From the NCBI GenBank assembly GCA_937910385.1, contig CALEPT010000150.1, forward strand, positions 1 through 39,462: a stretch of 39,462 nucleotides of DNA, given 5' to 3'. The translations under genes and the position numbers were made by a program. Positions 23,302-31,147 of the stretch are shown here, one piece after another. Position 1 is the stretch's first letter. Each line of letters starts with the position of its first letter. This DNA comes from an uncultured Ruminococcus sp. (GTDB lineage Bacteria > Bacillota > Clostridia > Oscillospirales > Ruminococcaceae). The notes below the pieces were generated by a model. That model saw only the letters and a program-made list of their open reading frames with translations. It was not told the DNA's origin and ran no database searches.

Positions 23302-25320
23302 ATGAAAGCATTGATACTCAATTCCGGCACAGGAAGCCGAATGGCGAGTCTGACAAGTGAACGTCCTAAGTGTATGACCGAAATATCCGCAAGGGAAACG
23401 ATATTGAGCCGCCAGTTAAAAGCTGTTTCGGAAGCAGGTATTACCGAAGTTGTGATGACCACAGGAGCTTTTGACAGTATGCTTATAAGTTATTGCAATA
23501 GTCTTGAACTTCCGCTGCATATCACTTATGTAAAAAATCCTTTTTATGAACGGACTAATTATATTTATTCAATATATTGTGCGAAGGAATATCTGAAAAA
23601 TGAGGATATAATTCTTATGCACGGCGATCTTGTATTCGAGAACATGGTCTTTGATGAGGTTTTTGCATCTGAGATGAGCTGTATGACTGTCAGCTCGACA
23701 CTTGATTTACCGGAAAAGGATTTCAAGGCAGTTGTGAGAAATGGCAAGGTTGAAAAAGTCGGGATCGAATTCTTTGATGACGCTATGGCGGCACAGCCGC
23801 TGTATAAGCTGCTGAAGGACGACTGGAACAAGTGGCTCGACGCGATAGTCGCTTACTGTGAAAGCGATGACGAGGCAAAGAAGAAGTGTTATGCCGAGAA
23901 TGCTTTGAACGAGCTGAACGGGGCAGCAAATATCACTGCACTTGATCTTCATGATCTTTTTTGTGCCGAGGTCGATGATCCCGATGATCTGGCTGCTGTT
24001 TCCTCCAAATTAAGAGATATCGAAGCTCGTAAGGTATATATGTGCTTCTCAACAGATATGATACACAGCGGACATATCACTATTATAAGGAAAGCGGCAC
24101 GTCTGGGAAAGCTTATAGTAGGTGTGCTTTCGGACGAAGCGGTTTGCAGCTATAAGAGATTTCCGCTGCTGCCTTTCTCGGAAAGAAAGGCAATGTTTGA
24201 AAACATAAGCGGCGTTTATAGTGTAGTTGAGCAGAAGGAGCTCAGTTACAGGGAGAATCTTGAAAAATACCGTCCTGATTATGTGGTCCACGGTGATGAC
24301 TGGTTAGAAGGCTTCCAGAGACCTATTCGTGACGAGGTAGTTTCTGTTCTTGAAGGATACGGAGGTTCACTTGTAGAATTCCCATATAGTTCAGATGATA
24401 TATATGAGGAGCTTGAGAAAAGAGCCAGAGCCGAAATGTCAATGCCTTTTATGAGACGTGCAAGACTAAAGAAAGCTATTGCGATGAAAGGAACCATTTC
24501 GGCTATCGAAGCTCACAGCGGTCTCACGGGACTTATCGCAGAGAATACTGTTGTCTATCAGAATGGTGCTGCAAGACAGTTCGACGCTATGTGGATAAGC
24601 TCTCTATGCGATTCGACTGCAAAGGGCAAGCCCGATATCGAGCTTGTTGATATGACCTCACGCTTGCGCACGGTTGATGACATAATGGAGGTCACCACAA
24701 AGCCTGTAATATTTGACGGCGATACGGGCGGACTTACCGAGCATTTCGTTTATACTGTAAGAACGCTGGAGCGTATGGGCGTTTCAATGATCATTATAGA
24801 GGACAAGACCGGTCTGAAGAAGAATTCACTCTTTGGCACAGATGTACAGCAGACACAGGCTTCTATCCCTGATTTCTGCGAGAAGATCAGGGCAGGTAAA
24901 AAGGCTCAGAAAACCGCTGATTTCATGATCTGTGCCCGTATTGAGAGCCTTATTCTTGAACAGGGCATGGAAGATGCTCTTGAGCGTGCATTTGCGTTTA
25001 CAGATGCCGGAGCTGATGCAATAATGATCCACTCACGTAAGAAAGAGCCGGCTGAAATATTTGAGTTTGTTGAGGAATTCCGTAAACGCGACAAGGTAAC
25101 TCCCATAGTTGTAGTTCCAACTTCATTCAATACAGTAACAGAGGAGGAGTTCAGGGAACGAGGAGTTAACGTTGTTATCTATGCTAACCAGCTTACAAGA
25201 TCGGGATTTCCTGCAATGCAGAATGCTGCTAAAATGATACTTGAACATCACAGGGCTAAAGAGTGCGACGATATTTGTATGTCATTCAAGGACATTATCC
25301 GTCTTATTCCGGAGGAATAA
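23302..25320 (+). CDS. pepM: Nucleotidyltransferase-cytidylyltransferase-PEP mutase fusion
   Basis: A 672-residue three-domain protein. Residues about 1-235: an NTP transferase of the LicC/PntC type (LILNSGTGSRMASLTSERPKC, then MHGDLVFE). Residues about 245-375: a TagD-like cytidylyltransferase with the HxGH motif in DMIHSGHITIIRKA and a VVHGDDW segment. Residues about 385-672: phosphoenolpyruvate mutase (MKGTISAIEAHSGLTGLIAE, FDGDTGG, and the diagnostic EDKTGLKKNS), which forms the C-P bond of phosphonopyruvate. AAGGAG at 23287-23292 supports the ATG. The fused transferases should activate a phosphonate product with CTP for attachment to a glycan or lipid (inference from PntC-type systems). 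Confidence 0.88.
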   Translation: MKALILNSGTGSRMASLTSERPKCMTEISARETILSRQLKAVSEAGITEVVMTTGAFDSMLISYCNSLELPLHITYVKNPFYERTNYIYSIYCAKEYLKNEDIILMHGDLVFENMVFDEVFASEMSCMTVSSTLDLPEKDFKAVVRNGKVEKVGIEFFDDAMAAQPLYKLLKDDWNKWLDAIVAYCESDDEAKKKCYAENALNELNGAANITALDLHDLFCAEVDDPDDLAAVSSKLRDIEARKVYMCFSTDMIHSGHITIIRKAARLGKLIVGVLSDEAVCSYKRFPLLPFSERKAMFENISGVYSVVEQKELSYRENLEKYRPDYVVHGDDWLEGFQRPIRDEVVSVLEGYGGSLVEFPYSSDDIYEELEKRARAEMSMPFMRRARLKKAIAMKGTISAIEAHSGLTGLIAENTVVYQNGAARQFDAMWISSLCDSTAKGKPDIELVDMTSRLRTVDDIMEVTTKPVIFDGDTGGLTEHFVYTVRTLERMGVSMIIIEDKTGLKKNSLFGTDVQQTQASIPDFCEKIRAGKKAQKTADFMICARIESLILEQGMEDALERAFAFTDAGADAIMIHSRKKEPAEIFEFVEEFRKRDKVTPIVVVPTSFNTVTEEEFRERGVNVVIYANQLTRSGFPAMQNAAKMILEHHRAKECDDICMSFKDIIRLIPEE

Positions 25321-25323
25321 AAT

Positions 25324-26439
25324 ATGCAGAATATACTTATTGCAAGCGAAAATTACACCGAGCTGGACGATTACTTCGTTAGATCCGGTGCAAAGACTGT
25401 ATTGCTCGTCTGCGGCGGTTCAATTAAGCTTCTGAGATTGAACGGCTATTTTAACACGCTGGAAGAACGCACAGGGATCCGAGTCGTAAGATTCTGTGAT
25501 TTTCAGCCGAATCCATTGTATGAGTCGGCAGTAAAAGGAGTAAAGGTTTTCCGCCGTAATAACTGTGATCTCGTTGCAGCTGTAGGCGGCGGAAGTGCAA
25601 TGGACATAGCCAAGTGCATAAAGCTATACAGCAATATGGACGACAGTGAAAACTATCTTAAGCAGAAAATAATTCCCAATGGCGTTCCGCTTCTTGCCGT
25701 ACCCACAACTGCCGGAACAGGAAGCGAAGCAACACGGTATGCTGTTATATATTTCAATGGTGAGAAGCAGTCGGTATCCGACAATAGCTGTATCCCTTCA
25801 ACGGTTCTTTTTGATCCGACCACACTGACCACTCTACCAGTTTACCAGAAAAAGGCGACTATGATGGACGCCTTTTGCCATGCTATCGAGTCTTTTTGGT
25901 CGGTAAATTCAACTGATGAGAGCAAGGCTTATTCTAAAGAAGCTATCGGGCTCATTATTGCCAATAAGGAAAAATACATTGCCAATGATGACGAAGGAAA
26001 CACTAATATGCTCAAAGCTGCAAATATCGCGGGAAAAGCCATCAATATCACGCAGACTACTGCCGGGCATGCGATGTGCTATAAACTGACGAGCCTTTAC
26101 GGTATCGCACACGGTCATGCTGCGGCACTTTGTATTGTAAAGCTCCTTCCGTATATGATAAAAAATGCCGATAAGTGTATTGACAGCAGAGGTTCAGATC
26201 ACCTGAAAACAGTTCTTGATGAGATCGCAGAAGCTATGGGAGGTAAAACTCCTCAACAGGCGGCGAAGAAGCTTGAAGCTATAGTGTCAGAGCTTGGACT
26301 TCAAGCTCCCGCAGTAAAATCATCTGATGATATAAGTTTACTGAAAAATTCTGTGAATCCGATACGCTTGAAAAATTATCCTGTTGCCCTTGAGGCTGAT
26401 GCAATTGAAGGAATATACAGAGAAATATTAAACGCATAG
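25324..26439 (+). CDS. Iron-containing alcohol dehydrogenase, likely phosphonoacetaldehyde reductase
   Basis: A 371-residue group III alcohol dehydrogenase. The NAD-binding GGGSAMDIAKCIK (about 89-101), PTTAGTGSEATRYAV, and the metal-site residues in MMDAFCHAIES, TTAGHAMCY and GIAHGHAAAL are intact. Lying between PEP mutase and phosphonopyruvate decarboxylase, it fits PhpC-type enzymes that reduce phosphonoacetaldehyde to 2-hydroxyethylphosphonate. The 3-bp gap from the mutase gene and strong GGAGG show tight coupling. No aminotransferase for aminoethylphosphonate is present in the window, which favours the hydroxyethyl branch. Confidence 0.85.
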   Translation: MQNILIASENYTELDDYFVRSGAKTVLLVCGGSIKLLRLNGYFNTLEERTGIRVVRFCDFQPNPLYESAVKGVKVFRRNNCDLVAAVGGGSAMDIAKCIKLYSNMDDSENYLKQKIIPNGVPLLAVPTTAGTGSEATRYAVIYFNGEKQSVSDNSCIPSTVLFDPTTLTTLPVYQKKATMMDAFCHAIESFWSVNSTDESKAYSKEAIGLIIANKEKYIANDDEGNTNMLKAANIAGKAINITQTTAGHAMCYKLTSLYGIAHGHAAALCIVKLLPYMIKNADKCIDSRGSDHLKTVLDEIAEAMGGKTPQQAAKKLEAIVSELGLQAPAVKSSDDISLLKNSVNPIRLKNYPVALEADAIEGIYREILNA

Positions 26440-26448
26440 GAGAAGGAC

Positions 26449-27585
26449 ATGAGAGTAGAAAGTCTTGTAAATATCATAGGTGCTGATTTCTACACAGGAG
26501 TCCCCGACAGTCAGCTTAAGGCTCTCTGCGATTATCTTATGGATACATATGGTATTGACCCAAAACATCACATTATTGCTGCAAACGAGGGCAATTGTAC
26601 TGCCCTTGCCGCCGGCTATCATCTTGCGACCGGTAAGGTGCCCGTTGTGTATATGCAGAATTCCGGTGAGGGCAATATTATAAATCCTGTTGCCTCGCTG
26701 CTTAATGATAAAGTTTATGCTGTCCCGATGATCTTCATTATCGGTTGGCGTGGTGAACCCGGAATTCACGATGAGCCTCAGCATATCTATCAGGGCGAAG
26801 TGACTGTGAAGCTTCTTGAAGATATGGATATCAAGACCTTTATCATTAGCAAGGATACAACTGAAGATGAACTGACTGCTGTAGTGTCAGATTTCCGCAG
26901 GGTGCTTGAAACAGGCAGGCAGGTCGCGTTCGTTGTTCGCAAGGGCGCACTTACGAATACTTGTGAGTTCGAATACAGGAACGATAATAAGATGATGCGC
27001 GAGGAGATCATTAAGCATATCGTTAAGGCAGCGGGCGAGGATCCGATAATTTCCACAACAGGCAAAGCAAGCCGTGAGCTTTTTGAGATCCGCACTGTCA
27101 ACGGTCAGAGTCATAAGTATGATTTCCTTACAGTCGGCTCAATGGGGCACGCTTCCTCTATCGCTCTTGGTATCGCGATAAACAAGCCGGATCATCGTAT
27201 CTGGTGCATTGACGGTGACGGCGCTGTCCTTATGCATATGGGAAGCATGGCTCTTCTCGGAGCAAACGCTCCTAAGAACATAGTTCATGTAGTCATCAAC
27301 AACGGAGCTCATGAGACGGTCGGCGGAATGCCTACAGCTGCTGCCAAGATAGACATTATGGCTATCGCAAAGGCTTGCGGTTATCCGAATGCTGTATGCG
27401 CAGATAGCTTTGCAGATCTTGATAAAGCGCTTGATGCTGCTAAGAACAGCAATGAGCTTTCGCTTATCGAAGTAAAGTGTTCTATCGGCGCGCGTGAGGA
27501 TCTCGGCAGACCTACAACGACCGCTCTGGAGAATAAGCAGAGCTTTATGGCGTATCTTGCCGAGCTTGACAGCAATTGCAAATAG
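26449..27585 (+). CDS. aepY: Phosphonopyruvate decarboxylase
   Basis: A 378-residue ThDP-dependent enzyme that decarboxylates phosphonopyruvate to phosphonoacetaldehyde, pulling the unfavourable mutase reaction forward. The N-terminal catalytic Glu motif AANEGNCTALAAGYH, MQNSGEGN and GWRGEPGIHDEPQH are characteristic. The C-terminal ThDP motif starts at IDGDGAVLMH and ends at VVINNGAHETVGG. AGGAGAAGG precedes the ATG at 26449. It follows the dehydrogenase by 9 bp. With the mutase and reductase it makes a complete three-step route from phosphoenolpyruvate to 2-hydroxyethylphosphonate. Confidence 0.92.
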   Translation: MRVESLVNIIGADFYTGVPDSQLKALCDYLMDTYGIDPKHHIIAANEGNCTALAAGYHLATGKVPVVYMQNSGEGNIINPVASLLNDKVYAVPMIFIIGWRGEPGIHDEPQHIYQGEVTVKLLEDMDIKTFIISKDTTEDELTAVVSDFRRVLETGRQVAFVVRKGALTNTCEFEYRNDNKMMREEIIKHIVKAAGEDPIISTTGKASRELFEIRTVNGQSHKYDFLTVGSMGHASSIALGIAINKPDHRIWCIDGDGAVLMHMGSMALLGANAPKNIVHVVINNGAHETVGGMPTAAAKIDIMAIAKACGYPNAVCADSFADLDKALDAAKNSNELSLIEVKCSIGAREDLGRPTTTALENKQSFMAYLAELDSNCK

Positions 27586-27616
27586 AGTATGAAAATAGTT
27601 ATCGGAGGAAATGGCT

Positions 27617-28105
27617 ATGACTGAGAGAATAAGAAATAAAAGAGTATCTGAATCCCTTACCGAGACAACAAAGCTTTTGCAGTATAAGGACATCAACGGT
27701 CAGAATCGCCTTTTCGGCGGAAGACTGATGGAATGGATAGACGAAGTAGCTGCTCTTACAGCAATGAGACATTGTGGAGGACTTGTTACTACGTGTGCTG
27801 TGGATAATTTGCGGTTCAAGTATGGCGCATATATCAATGAAGTAATAGTTCTTATCGGAAAGGTAACATACGTCGGCAACACGTCAATGGAGATAAGGGT
27901 GGATACCTATGTCGAAAATATAGAGACAGGTATAAGGCGCGCAATAAATCATGCATATCTGATATGTGTTCATGTTGATGATAACGGCAAGCCTGTTCCT
28001 GTAAAATATGGTCTGGAGCTTGAAACGCTGTCAGATAAGGCAGAGTGGGATGGCGGAATGAAAAGAAACGCTAACCGTAAACAAAGGTTCAACGACGGTT
28101 ATTGA
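27617..28105 (+). CDS. Acyl-CoA thioesterase, BFIT/YciA hotdog type
   Basis: A 162-residue hotdog protein: NRLFGGRLMEWIDEVAALTAMRH with the catalytic Asp/Glu region (about 30-52), VDNLRFKYGAYINEV, and VGNTSMEIRVDTYVEN. I prefer ATG 27617 because GGAGG (27604-27608) is 8 bases upstream; an ATG at 27611 is only 2 bases away. The gap after the decarboxylase gene is about 30 bp, so it may be read with the phosphonate genes, but a role there is not obvious. Confidence 0.82.
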   Translation: MTERIRNKRVSESLTETTKLLQYKDINGQNRLFGGRLMEWIDEVAALTAMRHCGGLVTTCAVDNLRFKYGAYINEVIVLIGKVTYVGNTSMEIRVDTYVENIETGIRRAINHAYLICVHVDDNGKPVPVKYGLELETLSDKAEWDGGMKRNANRKQRFNDGY

Positions 28106-28238
28106 TATTTGGAGCAGAAGCGCTTCAGAGGGATTTTTACTGTATTTTGCCGGATCATGTAATAATTTCAGCTGTTATCTATGTTTCGGTATATGTGCTT
28201 CTCAATAATAAATCCAACATTGAGATTGCTGATTAACG

Positions 28239-28267
28239 AAAGAGCGAAGACCTGATCTTCGCTCTTT
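28239..28267. terminator. Bidirectional terminator
   Basis: AAAGAGCGAAGA (28239-28250) pairs with TCTTCGCTCTTT (28256-28267) over 5 bases. It lies between the converging thioesterase and SOD genes. Confidence 0.85.
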
Positions 28268-28280
28268 TCTGTTAATGATA

Positions 28281-28790
28281 TTATCTTGCCGGTGCAGTTA
28301 TGACGCCGCAGGCAATTTTATTTCCTGAGTTACCTGAAGGTTGTGTCATAAGGTCGTCAGCATTATCGTGAATTATAACTGTTCTGCCGATGATCTCATT
28401 TACAGTGAACCTATTGGTCAGAAATATGGATAATGCCTTTCCGCTGTTTCCGAATAGGGGAGGCAGATCTCCTGCGTGATGAGGGTGAGTACACTTATCA
28501 CGATCATAGTGTGACATAGCTCCGGCAAAGGGGTCGTTCATATTTCCTGTGCATGAAGTTCCGGCGTGTATATGGAAACCAAATATCATTCCGCTGCATG
28601 AATCTGATCCTTTCGGCAGACCGCTTATTTCTGCATAAACTATGACTCCCGTGCGAAGCTGATAAAACTTAACAAGTCCGTATATGTCGGGATATTCATC
28701 GCTTCCGCTTATCACAGCGGCTGCCTGAGGCTGCCTTTGCAGCAGATAAGCCATCGGCAGCTGAGAGCTGCAATTCATTCTTCTGTTCAT
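28281..28790 (-). CDS. Cu/Zn superoxide dismutase family protein
   Basis: A 169-residue SodC-family protein. Copper and zinc ligand motifs are GFHIHAGTSC (two His), THPHHAGDLPPLFG (bridging-His region), and VIIHDNADDL (His and Asp). Two conserved Cys could form the family disulfide (GTSC and ACGVI). There is no signal peptide, whereas most bacterial SodC are exported, so it may act in the cytosol or have another role. The ATG at 28790 is preceded by GGAAGGAG. It follows the DUF421 gene by 50 bp on the same strand. Confidence 0.85.
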   Translation of the reverse strand: MNRRMNCSSQLPMAYLLQRQPQAAAVISGSDEYPDIYGLVKFYQLRTGVIVYAEISGLPKGSDSCSGMIFGFHIHAGTSCTGNMNDPFAGAMSHYDRDKCTHPHHAGDLPPLFGNSGKALSIFLTNRFTVNEIIGRTVIIHDNADDLMTQPSGNSGNKIACGVITAPAR

Positions 28791-28840
28791 AGCAATATTC
28801 TCCTTCCGGGGATATTGTATGCGAAAGCTGTGAAAAGCGT

Positions 28841-29548
28841 TCATTCAAAAGGATCGCGTTTCTTATTTACTGTTTTGAGGGGATAAAGATCTATTTTGTT
28901 TTTTACTGTATCCACCATTCCGAGAAATACCTCGTCAGGTCCGTGAAAGCCCTGACTATGAAGCTGCTTTTCGAGCCATATCCTGTCATTACCTGTTTGC
29001 TTGAGATTTTCGTCGTTGATATGTCCATCGAGTATTACGTTCACCATTATTTCCTGCTGTGAAGGGGATAGATCTATATCCGAAGGAGTAAGGGGTCTGT
29101 CAGTGTCTGCGGGCAGCAGGCTGAGCGAACCGTTGTATTCAAAAACGGCTGTACGCAGCTTTGAAAGGTCGAAATATCCCTGATTGCGGCAATGTGTAAG
29201 AAAGTCACTTATGTCGATCCTTGCTTTTTTGAAGTTATCTCTGTAAAGCTTTCCATTGTCGTAAAGAATAAGAGGCTTGCCGATGATGATCTTTCGTAAG
29301 CGGGTGGACTTGCCCGTGACTATCGAAACGAGGAACGCACTGAGAGCATATATGAGCATGGCAACTATCATTCGTTCGGGATTTTCGTGTTCAAATGAAC
29401 ATTCTGCCGCTATCGAGCCTATTGAGATACCTATGATATAGTCAAACATACTTAATTGTGAAAGCTGTTTGTTTCCCATAAGCTTTGTAAGCAGGAAAAG
29501 CACAATAATGCTGATGATCGAGGTAAATGCAGTTTTTGCGATCTCCAT
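28841..29548 (-). CDS. DUF421/YetF-family membrane protein
   Basis: A 235-residue inner-membrane protein: three N-terminal helices (about 4-22, 33-52, 59-80) followed by a soluble DUF421 domain (KPLILYDNGKLYRDNFKKARI, DFLTHCRNQGYFDLSKLRTAVFE, SLSLLP). AGGAGG precedes the ATG at 29548. Members such as YetF and YkjA help spore germination in Bacillus, but the biochemical function is unclear. It is divergent from a TetR gene, and an inverted repeat lies in its leader. Confidence 0.85.
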   Translation of the reverse strand: MEIAKTAFTSIISIIVLFLLTKLMGNKQLSQLSMFDYIIGISIGSIAAECSFEHENPERMIVAMLIYALSAFLVSIVTGKSTRLRKIIIGKPLILYDNGKLYRDNFKKARIDISDFLTHCRNQGYFDLSKLRTAVFEYNGSLSLLPADTDRPLTPSDIDLSPSQQEIMVNVILDGHINDENLKQTGNDRIWLEKQLHSQGFHGPDEVFLGMVDTVKNKIDLYPLKTVNKKRDPFE

Positions 29549-29567
29549 GTTATTCCTCCTGTGATCG

Positions 29568-29588
29568 AATATTGATATTTTCAATATT
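29568..29588. promoter_or_regulatory. Inverted repeat, candidate TetR operator
   Basis: AATATTGA (29568-29575) and TCAATATT (29581-29588) are perfect 8-bp arms around 5 bases, in the leader of the DUF421 gene and facing the TetR gene. The spacing suits a TetR-family dimer. Confidence 0.5.
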
Positions 29589-29626
29589 TTTTGCAAAGTC
29601 ATAGCAATTATTCATGTTGAACGCGG

Positions 29627-29655
29627 TTGACTGTTGGTCATTTTTGTGTTATAAT
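29627..29655 (+). promoter_or_regulatory. Sigma-A promoter of the TetR gene
   Basis: TTGACT (29627-29632), 17 bp, TATAAT (29650-29655). TGAC-TGTTG-GTCA overlaps the -35 and could be a further operator. Confidence 0.75.
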
Positions 29656-29696
29656 GAACAATATAGATATCATATGATCGGAGGCAGGTAAAGTCA

Positions 29697-30242
29697 GTGG
29701 CAAATCTTACAAAAATTGCGATAAAAAATTCCCTGATAAAGCTTTTGAACGAACGCCCGATAAACAAAATAACTGTCAAGGATATAGTTGAGGACTGCGG
29801 AATAAACCGCAACAGCTTTTATTACCACTATAATGACATTCCGTCATTGATCGAGGAAATAATAAACAGTGAGGCTGACAGGATCATTAATGATCACTCT
29901 CGTCTTGAAAGCTTTGAGGACTGTATACAGGTAGCTATATCCTTCGTAAGTGAAAACAGGAAAGCTGTTATGCATATCCACAATTCCCCTAATCATGAAA
30001 TATATGAGCGCTGTCTCTGGAGAGTGTGCGAATACGTCGTTACCACCTATATCAATACAGTATTTGCCGATAATGCTCTCAGTGATGATGATAAATCAAT
30101 ACTTATTCGTTATCACAAATGCGAGTGCTTTGGTCAGATGGTCGATTGGCTGAACAGCGGCATGAAAAATGATATTATGGCAGATTTCCATCGTATATGC
30201 GAGCTGAGAAAAGGTATTGCTGAAGAAATGCTAAAAAAATAA
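29697..30242 (+). CDS. TetR/AcrR-family transcriptional regulator
   Basis: A 181-residue regulator. The helix-turn-helix is KIAIKNSLIKLLNERPINKI then TVKDIVEDCGINRNSFYYHY (about 5-45), classical for TetR. The C-terminal ligand domain resembles the TetR_C_7/DhaS-like type (VWRVCEYVVTTYI-like helix, GQMVDWLNSGM). The start is GTG at 29697 with GGAGG at 29680-29684 and a closer AGGTAA. It probably controls itself and the divergent DUF421-SOD genes. The ligand is unknown. Confidence 0.85.
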   Translation: MANLTKIAIKNSLIKLLNERPINKITVKDIVEDCGINRNSFYYHYNDIPSLIEEIINSEADRIINDHSRLESFEDCIQVAISFVSENRKAVMHIHNSPNHEIYERCLWRVCEYVVTTYINTVFADNALSDDDKSILIRYHKCECFGQMVDWLNSGMKNDIMADFHRICELRKGIAEEMLKK

Positions 30243-30284
30243 CATGATATCTTCCGAAAAGTTTCCTTGAGAGAGAAAACGAAA

Positions 30285-30323
30285 GTCCCTTTGCCGGTTG
30301 AATTGCAGGCAAAGGGACGTATT
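30285..30323. terminator. Bidirectional terminator between TetR and flavodoxin
   Basis: GTCCCTTTGCC (30285-30295) pairs with GGCAAAGGGAC (30308-30318), an 11-bp stem, followed by GTATTTTT on plus. It serves both converging genes. Confidence 0.85.
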
Positions 30324-30332
30324 TTTATAAAA

Positions 30333-30809
30333 TCAGAGCGACTTTAGCCAATCAGCGATATCTTTGTCAGTTTCGTCCTGTTTGAAGAGCTTAGCACCTG
30401 CTATGCCGGCAGTATCACTGAGATACGGTTTCAGCTTGTCAGCAGTTTTGGAGATATCGCTTCCACCCGATGTAGCGAACAGAGCCAGCTTCTTTCCGGA
30501 GAAGTCATATTGCTTCAGAAATGTCTGGATAATATTAGGCGCACCATAGTACCATATGGGGAATCCGATCAGAATGAGGTCATATTCTGAGATGTTTTCG
30601 ATCTTGCCGCTGATAGGAACATCCTTTTTACTTATTTTTTCTTTGTTGCACCTTGCAAAAGGATTTGTCCATTTAAGATCGGCGTCTGTGTAAGGCGTTA
30701 CAGGTTTTATTTCAAAAATGTCCGCGTTTTCAGCGGCTTTGGCGATCTGTCCGGCAGTTTTTGCCGTGGTGCCGGAAGCGGAAAAGAATGCAATCAATGT
30801 TTTGCTCAT
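30333..30809 (-). CDS. Flavodoxin
   Basis: A 158-residue FMN electron carrier. The phosphate-binding loop is FFSASGTTAKTA (about 8-19), followed by LILIGFPIWYYGAPNII (about 79-95) with the aromatic isoalloxazine-stacking residues, and FATSGGSDI (about 110). It belongs to the group near NAD(P)H-quinone-type flavodoxins seen in anaerobes. It is cytosolic and monocistronic. A related but exported form is encoded at 38846-39462. Confidence 0.9.
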   Translation of the reverse strand: MSKTLIAFFSASGTTAKTAGQIAKAAENADIFEIKPVTPYTDADLKWTNPFARCNKEKISKKDVPISGKIENISEYDLILIGFPIWYYGAPNIIQTFLKQYDFSGKKLALFATSGGSDISKTADKLKPYLSDTAGIAGAKLFKQDETDKDIADWLKSL

Positions 30810-30863
30810 AAAAATTTCTCCTTTCAGGGCGGTTTTTAAGAATGGATATATATAACCACTTAA

Positions 30864-30892
30864 ATTATATCCTACCTAATATATTTTATCAA
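30864..30892 (-). promoter_or_regulatory. Sigma-A promoter of the flavodoxin gene
   Basis: On the minus strand TTGATA (30887-30892), 17 bp, TATAAT (30864-30869). The rest of the 30810-31147 gap holds the GH43 leader; I see a TATAAT at about 31101 but no good -35 for it. Confidence 0.85.
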
Positions 30893-31147
30893 GCGGCAAA
30901 TTACACAATTATAAATACCGGTTTATGTGCATTACGCAGAATAGTTAAATTCCCTTATTTATCGATAGGCATAACATGTCATTTTAATACTAAAAATGTG
31001 TCGGTTTTCTTCTAACGCTTGGTTATGATATATGATAAAATGGACGTAGAAGATGCGAAATATATACTTACCGCTATATCAAATGTACAAGGAATGTGCA
31101 TATAATGTTTTGCGTAAGGGTAGGTATAAAACAGGGAGGTAATAACA

